64,000 nt of DNA from Nitrospira defluvii (lineage in GTDB: Bacteria; Nitrospirota; Nitrospiria; Nitrospirales; Nitrospiraceae), in contig NZ_CAJNBJ010000001.1 of assembly GCF_905220995.1 (NCBI RefSeq), positions 992,001 through 1,056,000 on the forward strand, in the 5' to 3' direction. The translations under genes and the position numbers were made by a program. Positions 43,509 through 52,933 of the stretch are shown one piece after another (position 1 is the stretch's first letter; the number at the start of each line of letters is the position of its first letter). The notes under the pieces were generated by a model. That model was not told the DNA's origin and ran no database searches. It saw only the letters and a program-made list of their open reading frames with translations.

Positions 43509-46217
43509 ATGGGCCTGAAACCAGCGACCAATCCCGACGTCGAAGCCGCTACCATAGAACTATCTATTGATGGAAGAACGGTATCGGCAAAGGACGGCGT
43601 CTCGCTCTACGACGTCATTGCCAGCACGGGCAAGATCATCCCTGCCATGTGCTACCACTATACCTTTGATCCTTTCGGATCTTGCGGCATGTGCCTGGTG
43701 ATGCAAGAAGGCAAGAAGGCACCGGTTCGCTCCTGTACCGCAAAGGCCGCAGCCGGCATGGTCATCCGAACCGAGGGCGACGATCTGTTCGCGGCGCGCA
43801 AGAAAGCCGTCGAAAAACACCTATCCGTCCACCCACTGGATTGTCCGGTCTGCGATGCCGACGGACATTGCGAACTCCAGGATATGGCGTTCCAGCATGG
43901 CGTCACCAATCTCGCCAACGCCAAGCAAAAATTCATTCCCGAGGACACGCGAAGTCTGGTGCTGGACTTCAACATGAATCGCTGCATCGCGTGCGCAGAA
44001 TGCATCAACGTCTGCAAAGACGTGCTGATGATCGACGCGCTGCAATTCATGAAAAAGGGCGGTTTCAACCAAGTCGTGGCCAAGGGCGACCAGCCGCTGG
44101 CCTGTGAATTCTGCGGAGACTGCCTGGCGGTCTGTCCCGTCGGAGCCATCACGAACAAATACTCCAAGTATTTGTACAAGCCCTGGCAGATGAAGAAGAC
44201 TACGACCACGTGCAACTATTGCGGTGACGGCTGCCAGATGCACCTGGAGACCAAGGACACCGAAGTGGTCCGCGTCACGTCGCCGCTCTCGTGGAAGAAT
44301 AAATGGGGTGATCGCTCCGAAACTGCCAAGGGCCACGGCGGGCTCTGCGTCCGGGGCCGATTCGGCTTTCAGTACATCGACAGCGAGCAGCGGCTTCGAC
44401 AGCCCCTGGTCCGCATTGGTGACACCTTGACGGAAACGCCTTGGCTGGACACCATGCAAACGGTTATCGACCGGCTCTCCGACATCCACCGCAAGCATGG
44501 CCCTGAGTCCATCGCCGGACTCATCACCGCCCGCTGCACGAACGAAGAGCTCTACTTGTTCCAAAAGCTCATGCGGGCCGGTCTCAGAACCAACCAACTC
44601 GACAGTAGCGCGCGGTACGGTCATCTGAATTACGTGCATGCCGTTCGACATGCCGTCGGCATCGGCCGCCCGCTAAATGATTGGGAGGATCTCACCAAAG
44701 CCAAGGCCATCCTTGTTATCGGCTCGAACATCACCGAAACCAACCCGTTGACGGCCGTCCGCATCAAGGAAGCTATCCGCGTCTATCACTCCCAGGTGAT
44801 CGTCGTAGACTCGGCCACGACCAACATCGCCCAACTCGCTTCGCATCCGCTCTTGGTGAAGCCTGGGACTGAACCACTGCTGATCGATGGACTCGTCAAG
44901 GCCGTCATCGAGCAGGATCTCGTGGATGAAACGAGCACGGCGCAGCACCCGCAGGCGTTTGCGGCGCTCAAGGAGGCGGTCGCACAGGTTTCACTCGACC
45001 AGGTTTCCGCTCAGACCGGCATCCCGATCGCTCAGATCCGCGAGGTAGCGACCATATTCGCCGAAGCCCCGCGTGCCATTGCGTTGTGCGCTGAAGGCAT
45101 CGTTCGTCGGTCGAATGGCTACCAGAATGTCCTCAAGTTGATCGACCTCGCCTGGGTGACAGGGAAACTGGGACAGCCGGGATCCGGCGTGACGACCGTT
45201 ACCGAAGAGGGCAATGAACAGGGCGCCATCGACATGGGTGTTGCGCCCGAATTTCTGCCCGGACAGGCTCGCTTCGATGATCCAGGCGCACGTGAACGCT
45301 TCGGCAAGGCTTGGGAAGTCACCCTGCCCGCCACCGGGACTGGTGCCAACCTGCTTGAGATTCTGGCGCGCATTCACAGCGGCCAAATCAAAGCCCTCTA
45401 CGTAATCGGAGAAAACCCGTTAGCCACTTTGCCCGCCTCGATGAACGTGAAGGGCGCCCTCGAAAAGCTGCAACTCCTGATTGTCCAGGATCCGTTCCTC
45501 ACTGAGACGGCCCAACTCGCGCACGTCGTGCTGCCCGCAGCTACCTATGCCGAAAAAGACGGCACCTTCACCAACCTTGAGGGGAAAGTATTGCGCGTCC
45601 GACAGGCCCTCGATCATGTCGGCGAAAGCCTGCCGGATTGGCACATCATGACCGCACTGGCCAACGGCCTTGGCTACGAGTGGCCCTACCAATCCCCTCA
45701 GGACGTGCAGAACGAAATCATGAAGCTGCTGCCCGGTTACTACAATCTCGGCCAGCCTCGGCGGATCTCGCCCTCGCCAGACGCCTATCTCTCGAACGGC
45801 TATGCAGCCGAGGTCCCCAAACGTTATCGTCGCCCTGCAGCAGAAGCTTCTCCAGGTGACGATGTCCGGCCATTTGTCCTCACGATGGGGCAAGTGCTCT
45901 ATCACTCAGGGAAAATGTCCACCCAGGCTTCGGGACTCATCAACATCGAGCCCAACAACGGACGGATACGAATGAATCCGGCCGATATGGAGAAACTCGG
46001 CCTCACCGAGCAGTCCACCGTTCGACTGACGTCTCGACAAGGCTCCGTGCAGGCGGGGGTGAAAGCCGACCCGGACATTCAGGCCGGGTCCTGCTTCTTC
46101 CCTGAACATTTCAACGAACCGCCGGTGAAAGATTTGATGACCACGGAGGCCGATCCAGTGACCGGGGTGCCATATTTCAAATCGACTCGTGTAACGATTG
46201 AAAAGGTTGGTGCGTAA
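43509..46217 (+). CDS. nuoG: NADH-quinone oxidoreductase subunit G
   Basis: 902 residues. Clusters visible: [2Fe-2S] with Cys48, 59, 62 and 76; a His108/Cys112/Cys115/Cys121 [4Fe-4S]; two ferredoxin-type [4Fe-4S] sites (Cys159-169 and 199-209); and an N7-type site (Cys235, 238, 242 and 280). The rest is a molybdopterin-oxidoreductase-like domain. NuoG carries electrons through the peripheral arm, normally from NuoF. No nuoE or nuoF is adjacent, so the electron donor partner is encoded elsewhere or differs. GAGGA precedes the ATG. Confidence 0.96.
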   Translation: MGLKPATNPDVEAATIELSIDGRTVSAKDGVSLYDVIASTGKIIPAMCYHYTFDPFGSCGMCLVMQEGKKAPVRSCTAKAAAGMVIRTEGDDLFAARKKAVEKHLSVHPLDCPVCDADGHCELQDMAFQHGVTNLANAKQKFIPEDTRSLVLDFNMNRCIACAECINVCKDVLMIDALQFMKKGGFNQVVAKGDQPLACEFCGDCLAVCPVGAITNKYSKYLYKPWQMKKTTTTCNYCGDGCQMHLETKDTEVVRVTSPLSWKNKWGDRSETAKGHGGLCVRGRFGFQYIDSEQRLRQPLVRIGDTLTETPWLDTMQTVIDRLSDIHRKHGPESIAGLITARCTNEELYLFQKLMRAGLRTNQLDSSARYGHLNYVHAVRHAVGIGRPLNDWEDLTKAKAILVIGSNITETNPLTAVRIKEAIRVYHSQVIVVDSATTNIAQLASHPLLVKPGTEPLLIDGLVKAVIEQDLVDETSTAQHPQAFAALKEAVAQVSLDQVSAQTGIPIAQIREVATIFAEAPRAIALCAEGIVRRSNGYQNVLKLIDLAWVTGKLGQPGSGVTTVTEEGNEQGAIDMGVAPEFLPGQARFDDPGARERFGKAWEVTLPATGTGANLLEILARIHSGQIKALYVIGENPLATLPASMNVKGALEKLQLLIVQDPFLTETAQLAHVVLPAATYAEKDGTFTNLEGKVLRVRQALDHVGESLPDWHIMTALANGLGYEWPYQSPQDVQNEIMKLLPGYYNLGQPRRISPSPDAYLSNGYAAEVPKRYRRPAAEASPGDDVRPFVLTMGQVLYHSGKMSTQASGLINIEPNNGRIRMNPADMEKLGLTEQSTVRLTSRQGSVQAGVKADPDIQAGSCFFPEHFNEPPVKDLMTTEADPVTGVPYFKSTRVTIEKVGA

Positions 46218-46261
46218 GAGTAAGCTCGTCCGTCTTTTTGATGTCGCTAGAGGTGGTGGGA

Positions 46262-46849
46262 ATGAGTGTCGGGGCGTTGACCAAAAAAATTCTTCATGCC
46301 GCGTTGTTCTACGAAATATGGGACGCCATGAAGGTGACGTTCAAACATATGTTTCACCGGCCCATCACCTTCCAGTACCCTCGCGAGCAACGCACGATTC
46401 CTGATGGTCATCGCGGCGCGCTCGGGTTGCTCCGTTATGCCGACGGACGGGACCGTTGCGTCGGCTGCGACCTTTGTGAAGCGGCCTGTCCATCCCGCTG
46501 CATCAAGGTCATCAGCCAGGAAGATCCAGAACGGCCCTTACAACGATTCGCGAGTGAGTTCTATATCGATATTACCAAATGCGTGTTTTGTGGCTATTGC
46601 GTGGAGGCCTGTCCGGTCAATGCGCTGGCCATGACCAAGATGTATGAATTCTCCACTCACGACAAACGTACCCTCCTTTTCGACAAGAAGCGCCTCTACG
46701 AGGTCGGCGCACGCCATCTCGACGACGCCAAGAAATATCTCTATACGCACAACCAAGAAAAGAACTCGGACGAGAGTCGAGAGTATCGCTATTACTTTCC
46801 ACAATCAGTCCTCAAGCCTACACAGTCACAACCCAAACATTTGAGCTGA
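46262..46849 (+). CDS. nuoI: NADH-quinone oxidoreductase subunit I
   Basis: 195 residues from the ATG at 46262 (GAGG 8 nt upstream); ATG 46241 is an alternative. Two [4Fe-4S] ferredoxin motifs are present: CVGCDLCEAACPSRCIKV and CVFCGYCVEACPVNALAM. It carries electrons to N2. nuoH, which normally lies between nuoG and nuoI, is missing: the gap is only 44 bp. The C-terminal ~55 residues are charged. Confidence 0.97.
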   Translation: MSVGALTKKILHAALFYEIWDAMKVTFKHMFHRPITFQYPREQRTIPDGHRGALGLLRYADGRDRCVGCDLCEAACPSRCIKVISQEDPERPLQRFASEFYIDITKCVFCGYCVEACPVNALAMTKMYEFSTHDKRTLLFDKKRLYEVGARHLDDAKKYLYTHNQEKNSDESREYRYYFPQSVLKPTQSQPKHLS

Positions 46850-46860
46850 ACCGTACCGTT

Positions 46861-47385
46861 ATGGCTTTCCTGTTTTTCGCGTATTTCGCAGTGGTCAGTA
46901 TTGTCGCCGGCATTCTGACGGTCTCGCTGAAGAACCCGGTCCAGTGCGGCCTCGCCCTCCTGGCCCTGCTCCTTCACGTCTCAGGCCTGTTCGTTATGCT
47001 CAACGCCGAATTTCTCTGGGCGGTACAAGTCATCGTCTACGCCGGAGCGATCTTGGTGCTCTATTTGTTTGTCCTCATGCTGCTGAACCTCAAAACCGAT
47101 GACCGATATTTCCACGCCAAGACTCCCTATCTGCTGGCTCCAGCTGCGATCGGCTTGGCCTATCTCGTGTTTCTGCTGGTCCGCTCGCCGTTTAGCGGTT
47201 CACGCGGCGATGCGTCAACGGCTGCCATCCTCCTCAACGGAGACGCCCATGCCGTCGGTATCAAGATGTTCAGCGACTATCTGCTCCAGTTTGAAATCAT
47301 CGGTGTGTTTCTAACAGGGGCCATTGTCGGCGCGATTGTGCTGGCCAAAACTCCCAAGTCGATTGAAACGAGGCGGGACGCATGA
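46861..47385 (+). CDS. nuoJ: NADH-quinone oxidoreductase subunit J
   Basis: 174 residues with five membrane helices. The pi-bulge helix TM3 region reads WAVQVIVYAGAILVLYLFVL, the NuoJ hallmark. It overlaps nuoK by 4 bp (ATGA), a sign of translational coupling. It takes part in the conformational link between the quinone site and the proton pumps. Confidence 0.96.
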   Translation: MAFLFFAYFAVVSIVAGILTVSLKNPVQCGLALLALLLHVSGLFVMLNAEFLWAVQVIVYAGAILVLYLFVLMLLNLKTDDRYFHAKTPYLLAPAAIGLAYLVFLLVRSPFSGSRGDASTAAILLNGDAHAVGIKMFSDYLLQFEIIGVFLTGAIVGAIVLAKTPKSIETRRDA

Positions 47386-47684
47386 TTCCCTTATCCGCCT
47401 ATGTCGTGGTCAGCGCCATCCTGTTTACAACAGGTCTCCTCGGGGTGCTCATCCGTCGCAACTTCATTATCGTGCTAATGTCCGTCGAGATCATGTTGAA
47501 CGCGGCCACGATCAACCTGGTCGCCTTTTCGCACTATCTCGAATCCATGCAAGGACAAATCGTCGCCTTGTTTATCATCGCCATTGCGGCGGGGGAGGCG
47601 GCCATCGGGCTCGCGATCATCATTGTGGTGTTCCGCGGAAAAATTTCCACGAACGTCGACGAAATGAACCTGTTGAAGTGGTAA
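47382..47684 (+). CDS. nuoK: NADH-quinone oxidoreductase subunit K
   Basis: 100 residues, three membrane helices. The two conserved membrane glutamates are visible, in VLMSVEIMLNAATI and AIAAGEAAIGLAI. It is an MrpC-like proton-channel subunit. nuoL follows directly, with only 1 bp between the genes. Confidence 0.97.
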   Translation: MIPLSAYVVVSAILFTTGLLGVLIRRNFIIVLMSVEIMLNAATINLVAFSHYLESMQGQIVALFIIAIAAGEAAIGLAIIIVVFRGKISTNVDEMNLLKW

Positions 47685-47685
47685 C

Positions 47686-49689
47686 GTGTCTGACTCTATC
47701 GATCTGATCGTCAAATTGATTCCCCTGTTTCCGCTGATGGCTGTCGTTGTCAACGGCCTTTTCGGACACCGCTACTCGCACGACCTTGCGCATCGCTTCG
47801 CGTGGGGATCGGTCCTGATGTCCTTTCTCTGTGTCCTGGCGGTGTTTACGGAAACGCTCCGCACGGGCGCGGCGCGTGAAGTCATCGCCTATAAATGGAT
47901 CTTCGGCGGCGACCTCACCATCAACCTCGCCTATTTGATCGACCCGCTTACTTGCATCATGCTGCTGGTCATCACCGGCGTCGGCTTCCTCATTCACGTC
48001 TATTCCGTCGGTTACATGCATGGGGAAGCGGGGTTTACGCGTTTCTTCGTGTACATGAACCTCTTCATGGTGTCGATGCTGCTCCTGGTCATGGGCAACA
48101 ACTACGTGGTGTTGTTCATCGGCTGGGAGGGAGTGGGCCTTTGCTCCTATCTGCTGATCGGCTACTACTACGACAAAGTGTCAGCAGCCAAGGCCGCCAC
48201 CAAGGCCTTTGTGGTCAACAGAATCGGTGACGCCGGATTCCTCCTGGCCATTTTCCTCGTCTTCGTCAACTTCCGGACACTCGATTACACGCAAGTCATG
48301 CAGAACGCGGCCAAGCTCTCGCCAGAAATGGCGACAGCCATCGCCCTCTGCCTTCTCGTTGGTGCCGTCGGAAAATCCGCACAACTTCCTCTCTACACCT
48401 GGTTGCCGGATGCGATGGAAGGCCCAACGCCGGTCAGCGCGCTGATTCACGCCGCCACCATGGTCACCGCCGGCGTCTACATGATCGTTCGTAACCATGC
48501 CATTTTCGACCTGGCGCCCATCGCCATGACCACAGTCGCCTGGATCGGGGGGCTGACGGCCCTGTTCGCCGCCACCATCGGGCTCGTCCAAACAGACATC
48601 AAACGGGTCCTGGCCTATTCCACGGTCAGCCAGCTCGGGTATATGTTCCTTGGTTGCGGTCTTGGTGCCTACACCGCCGCCGTGTTCCACCTCATGACCC
48701 ACGCATTCTTCAAGGCCTTACTGTTCCTCTCGGCCGGATCCGTGATCCACGCGCTCTCGGGCGAGCAGGACATCCGGAAAATGGGCGCCCTCAAGTCGAA
48801 GATACCGTGGACCCATACCCTCTTTCTGATCGGTACCATTGCTATTGCCGGAATCCCGCCACTCGCGGGATTCTGGAGCAAGGACGAAATCATGGGTCAT
48901 GCGTTCGTCCACCACCATTACCTGCTCTACGGTATGGCGGCAATCGGCGCATTCCTGACATCGTTCTATATGTTCCGCCTCACCTACCTGACATTTTATG
49001 GAACTTCCCGGCTCGATCATCACACGGCCGAACACGTTCATGAATCACCCATGGTCATGATCGGACCATTGATTGTCCTTGCCACCCTCTCGGTCGTCGG
49101 AGGCTTTCCAGGTGTGCCGCCTGAAAACGGCTGGTTCCACCATTTCCTCCATTCCGTCGCAGGGGTCGCAGGCGAGGAACATGCGACACCGCCCGCACTG
49201 ATGTTCGGCCTGATGGGCACAGCTACGGTCATCGCACTCCTTGGCTGGGGACTCGCACATTATTTCTATAGCGGCCCATCGACCGCGGCCACAGCCCTCG
49301 CCGAACGCATGCCCGGCGCCTACACCACGCTGCTCAACAAGTATTATGTCGACGAGCTGTACGATACCGTCTTCGTGGAGCCCACAAAGCAGTTGGGGAA
49401 ACTCTGCGATTGGTTCGATCGAACCATTATCGACGGACTCGTCCGGGGTATCGACCGGGGCACAGACCTCAGCTCCGCCGCGATCACCTGGACGGAAAAA
49501 CACGTCGTCTATGCCGGTCTCAATATTATCGGCTACGGGAATCACCTCCTGGCGCGCTCGTGGCGCCGCCTACAAACCGGCATGGTACATCAATATGCGG
49601 CCATCATCGTGGCGGGACTCTTCATCCTCGTCCACCTCATCTTGTTAATTTGGACCGGAGGCGGATCCACCGGGTATTCAGCACGCTGA
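47686..49689 (+). CDS. nuoL: NADH-quinone oxidoreductase subunit L, with extended lateral helix
   Basis: 667 residues from a GTG start, against ~610 in E. coli. The TM5 Glu is in LFIGWEGVGLCSYLLIGYY, the TM7 Lys in VGAVGKSAQLPLYTWLPDA. The C-terminal lateral-helix part between VFVEPT and GMVHQYAA is 64 residues (568-631), about 25-29 longer than in E. coli or Thermus NuoL as I recall them. The extra length would let the lateral helix span an additional antiporter subunit, which fits the duplicated nuoM next to it. Confidence 0.96.
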   Translation: MSDSIDLIVKLIPLFPLMAVVVNGLFGHRYSHDLAHRFAWGSVLMSFLCVLAVFTETLRTGAAREVIAYKWIFGGDLTINLAYLIDPLTCIMLLVITGVGFLIHVYSVGYMHGEAGFTRFFVYMNLFMVSMLLLVMGNNYVVLFIGWEGVGLCSYLLIGYYYDKVSAAKAATKAFVVNRIGDAGFLLAIFLVFVNFRTLDYTQVMQNAAKLSPEMATAIALCLLVGAVGKSAQLPLYTWLPDAMEGPTPVSALIHAATMVTAGVYMIVRNHAIFDLAPIAMTTVAWIGGLTALFAATIGLVQTDIKRVLAYSTVSQLGYMFLGCGLGAYTAAVFHLMTHAFFKALLFLSAGSVIHALSGEQDIRKMGALKSKIPWTHTLFLIGTIAIAGIPPLAGFWSKDEIMGHAFVHHHYLLYGMAAIGAFLTSFYMFRLTYLTFYGTSRLDHHTAEHVHESPMVMIGPLIVLATLSVVGGFPGVPPENGWFHHFLHSVAGVAGEEHATPPALMFGLMGTATVIALLGWGLAHYFYSGPSTAATALAERMPGAYTTLLNKYYVDELYDTVFVEPTKQLGKLCDWFDRTIIDGLVRGIDRGTDLSSAAITWTEKHVVYAGLNIIGYGNHLLARSWRRLQTGMVHQYAAIIVAGLFILVHLILLIWTGGGSTGYSAR

Positions 49690-49713
49690 CGCGGCAGATT
49701 TTTTGGATTTACG

Positions 49714-51273
49714 ATGCTTGAAGAGTTCAGTTTCGGGTTTCCCATCCTGTCGTACCTGATCTTCCTCCCCTTGGTCGGGGCGGCAGTCCTCTGGCTGATT
49801 GACGACGAGGATCTCCTCAAGTCCATGACCCTGGGCATCACCCTGGTGGAACTGGCGCTCGCGTGCCTCGTCTTGGCACGATTCGTCCCCGACTCTGCAG
49901 CCATGCAGTTTGCAGAACATGCGCGATGGCTTCCGGCGCTCGGCATCGGTTATCACCTCGCCGTGGACGGGATCAGCGTGCTCTTCGTAGGGTTGACGGC
50001 ATTTCTCACTGTCCTGGTCGTCATTTACTCCTGGGACACGATCCGCCACCAAGTGCGCCTCTATTTTATGGCGCTCCTCGCACTCGAAACCACGACCATC
50101 GGCATCTTCGTATCGATAGACCTCATCTTATTTTTTGTGTTCTGGGAACTCATGCTCATCCCGAGCTACTTCCTGATCAAGCTTTGGGGAGGCGGGGCCG
50201 ATCGCCATTATGCCGCCCTCAAGTACGTGCTCTATACGTTGTTGGGCAGCGTCTTCATGCTGGTCGGCATCGCACTGCTCGACATCAACTATCACCAATG
50301 GGCCGTCACGCATCACCTTGACCATGTCTATTCTTTCGACCTGCTGGAACTGTTGTCGGTGCCGATTCCGCTCTCTCAGCAGATCTTGATCTTCTGGCTC
50401 ATGTTCATGGGCTTCGCCTTTAAGGCCCCGGTCTTCCCCTTCCACACTTGGCTCCCGGATGCCTTGGTCGAAGGGCCCATCGGCATGGCTGTGATGTTGG
50501 CAGGCATGAAGCTCGGCACCTACGGCTTCCTTCGATTCACCTTCCCGCTGGTTCCTGAGGCATCGAAAAGTGAGGGGGTGATTGCCATCGTCATGGTGTT
50601 GGCCCTCACCGCGATTTTGTATGGGGCGGTTGTGGCGTTGGTCCAACTCGACTTCAAACGGCTACTTGCCTTCAGCAGCATCAGCCACCTTGGCTTCGTG
50701 GTGGTCGGACTCTTCGCCCTGAATTTCCAAGGACTCCAAGGCAGCCTGCTGACCATGATCAACCTCGGTTTCAGCACGGCAGGACTCTTCTTCATGGCCG
50801 GCTTTCTCTCGACACGGCAACAGAGCTCCCACCTCGGCTCCTTCGGGGGATTTGCCAAACAAGCGCCGCTCTTAGCCACCTTTCTCCTCCTGATCGGCAT
50901 GGCGTCCATCGGATTGCCGGGCACCAACGGATTCGTCGGAGAATTCTTGATCCTCCTGGGAGCCTTCAAGGCCAAATGGTGGTTTGGTGCGGTAGCGGTC
51001 CTCGGCGTAATCTTCGGCGCAGCCTATTTCCTCTGGTACTACGAACGCTCCATGCTGGGCCCTGTCGGCAAACACGTCTCTGCCGCCATCAAGGACCTCC
51101 ACATGAGGGAAATCACCATCGCGCTTTCGCTGTCCATTATGATTTTGTGGATCGGCCTCTACCCATCTCCATTCCTGAGGATGATGAATGGCTCAATCCA
51201 GGCCCTCGTCGACCGGCTGGATCGCGCCAAAGTGGCGTCCGTAAACACTGTGACTCACGTGCCCTCGAAGTAA
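49714..51273 (+). CDS. nuoM: NADH-quinone oxidoreductase subunit M, first copy
   Basis: 519 residues, about 14 membrane helices. The TM5 Glu145 is in FWELMLIPSYFLI, the TM7 Lys237 in GFAFKAPVFPFHTWLPDA and the TM12 Glu in GFVGEFLIL. In TM8 the usual LAGVLLKMGTYG reads LAGMKLGTYG, two residues shorter, and the conserved DAH motif is DAL. It is one of two MrpD-like proton-pumping subunits encoded side by side. Confidence 0.95.
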   Translation: MLEEFSFGFPILSYLIFLPLVGAAVLWLIDDEDLLKSMTLGITLVELALACLVLARFVPDSAAMQFAEHARWLPALGIGYHLAVDGISVLFVGLTAFLTVLVVIYSWDTIRHQVRLYFMALLALETTTIGIFVSIDLILFFVFWELMLIPSYFLIKLWGGGADRHYAALKYVLYTLLGSVFMLVGIALLDINYHQWAVTHHLDHVYSFDLLELLSVPIPLSQQILIFWLMFMGFAFKAPVFPFHTWLPDALVEGPIGMAVMLAGMKLGTYGFLRFTFPLVPEASKSEGVIAIVMVLALTAILYGAVVALVQLDFKRLLAFSSISHLGFVVVGLFALNFQGLQGSLLTMINLGFSTAGLFFMAGFLSTRQQSSHLGSFGGFAKQAPLLATFLLLIGMASIGLPGTNGFVGEFLILLGAFKAKWWFGAVAVLGVIFGAAYFLWYYERSMLGPVGKHVSAAIKDLHMREITIALSLSIMILWIGLYPSPFLRMMNGSIQALVDRLDRAKVASVNTVTHVPSK

Positions 51274-51277
51274 GACC

Positions 51278-52933
51278 ATGGCTGAATACACGCTCCTCAT
51301 AATTTTATTCTCCCCATTCGTCGGCGCACTCGCGCTCATCTTCGTCTCTAACCGCCAGGTGTCGCTGGTGCGCGGCGTGGCGGCCGGCTCAGCCTTCGTC
51401 ACACTGGTAGCGTCGGTCTACCTGTTTTATGCCTACGACCCGGTAAAAGGCGGGTATCAGTTCATCCAGCGCATTGAGTGGTCGCGACAACTGGGCATCT
51501 CACTCCACCTGGGAGTTGATGGCATCGGCACACCGCTGGTGCTGGCCTCGGGTATCCTGCTTTTTGCCGGCATATTCGTATCCTGGCACATCAAAGACCG
51601 GATGAAAGAGTTCTACATCTGGATCTTGATTCTCGCTGCCGCCACGATCGGCGTCTTCATGTCGCTCGACCTGTTCTTCCTCTACTTCTTCTACGAAATG
51701 TCCGTGATTCCGATGTACTTGCTCCTGGGGATGTGGGGTAGTCACACAAAGAAGTACCTTGAAATGACCGACCCAGAAGGCTTGAAACTTCGGGATTCCG
51801 TCGGCTTCATTTTCAACTTCGGCGCCAACAGCAAAGAATATGCGGCGATGAAATTGGTCCTCTTCCTTTCTGCGTTCGCCGTCGCCGCACTCATGGGCAT
51901 CTTGCTCATCTATAAATTCTCCGGGCTCAATACGTTTGATATCCTGGTGCTACGCGAAAAGGCCCATTTCTCCGGGCCATTGGCCACGCTCATCTGGTTA
52001 CTCATCTTTTTCGGGTTTGCGTCCATCGCTCCGATCTGGCCATTACATTCCTGGTCTCCCGTCGGACACGCAGCGGCACCGGCTGCAACCAGCATGCTGC
52101 ACGCCGGCGTGCTGATGAAACTCGGGCATTTCTCCATCATTCGCGTGGCATTTGAAATTCTGCCAGAGACGACCCGTGAACTGATGCCGATCGCCGCCGT
52201 TCTGTGCATTTTCAGCATCATTTATGGCGGCCTCGTCGCCTACTACGCTAAGGACACCAAATACGTCATCGGCTACTCCAGCTCCAGCCACATGGGATAC
52301 GTCTTCCTGGGCATGGCAGCCTTGGATTACATCAGCCTCAGCGGTGCCGTGATTTACATGTTCGCTCACGCCATGGCCACCGGCATGCTCTTCGCTATGG
52401 CGGGTTGGGTCTATGACCAAACACATACTCGGGACATTCCGTCACTCGGCGGTCTTTCCAACCGGATGCCGTTCATCTCCGCTGCCTTCGTCATCGGCTG
52501 CATGGCTTCCATCGGGATGCCAGGGACCGTGAACTTCATTGCCGAAGTCATGATCATTGTCGGTAGCTGGAACAAGTACCCCTTCCAAGTCGTCGTCGCC
52601 GTCCTCGGCATCGTGCTGACCATGGCCTATCTCTTCAAGATGATGCGCGGGCTCTTCTATGGATCGATGGCGGAAAAATATAGCCACTCCCACGACGCCG
52701 TCGCCGTGGTCGATCGGATGCCGCTCCTCCTCATGATTATGGTCAGCGTGAGCTTTGGTATCTTCCCCGGCCACCTCTACTCGGTCGTCCGCTCCGGCGT
52801 CGACCCGCTCATCGCCCGTATCACGAGAGTCGTGCCGGTCGCGGAGCAGCCGACTCACATTCCACTTGCCAGCTCGCCCATTACGCCGGTGTCGGCTTCG
52901 CATGAGGCGATCGCGAAGGTGACCCCGCGATGA
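51278..52933 (+). CDS. nuoM: NADH-quinone oxidoreductase subunit M, second copy, lacking the TM7 lysine
   Basis: 551 residues. The TM5 Glu140 (FFYEMSVIPMYLL), TM8 Lys281 (AGVLMKLGHF) and TM12 Glu423 (FIAEVMIIVG) are kept. The TM7 Lys position is Ile250 (GFASIAPIWPLHSW against GFAFKAPVFPFHTW in the first copy). There is also a ~26-residue insertion after TM5 (~155-185). Only 4 bp separate it from the first nuoM, and it overlaps nuoN by 4 bp (ATGA). It is likely the extra pump of a two-NuoM complex I; whether it pumps protons is open. Confidence 0.94.
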   Translation: MAEYTLLIILFSPFVGALALIFVSNRQVSLVRGVAAGSAFVTLVASVYLFYAYDPVKGGYQFIQRIEWSRQLGISLHLGVDGIGTPLVLASGILLFAGIFVSWHIKDRMKEFYIWILILAAATIGVFMSLDLFFLYFFYEMSVIPMYLLLGMWGSHTKKYLEMTDPEGLKLRDSVGFIFNFGANSKEYAAMKLVLFLSAFAVAALMGILLIYKFSGLNTFDILVLREKAHFSGPLATLIWLLIFFGFASIAPIWPLHSWSPVGHAAAPAATSMLHAGVLMKLGHFSIIRVAFEILPETTRELMPIAAVLCIFSIIYGGLVAYYAKDTKYVIGYSSSSHMGYVFLGMAALDYISLSGAVIYMFAHAMATGMLFAMAGWVYDQTHTRDIPSLGGLSNRMPFISAAFVIGCMASIGMPGTVNFIAEVMIIVGSWNKYPFQVVVAVLGIVLTMAYLFKMMRGLFYGSMAEKYSHSHDAVAVVDRMPLLLMIMVSVSFGIFPGHLYSVVRSGVDPLIARITRVVPVAEQPTHIPLASSPITPVSASHEAIAKVTPR

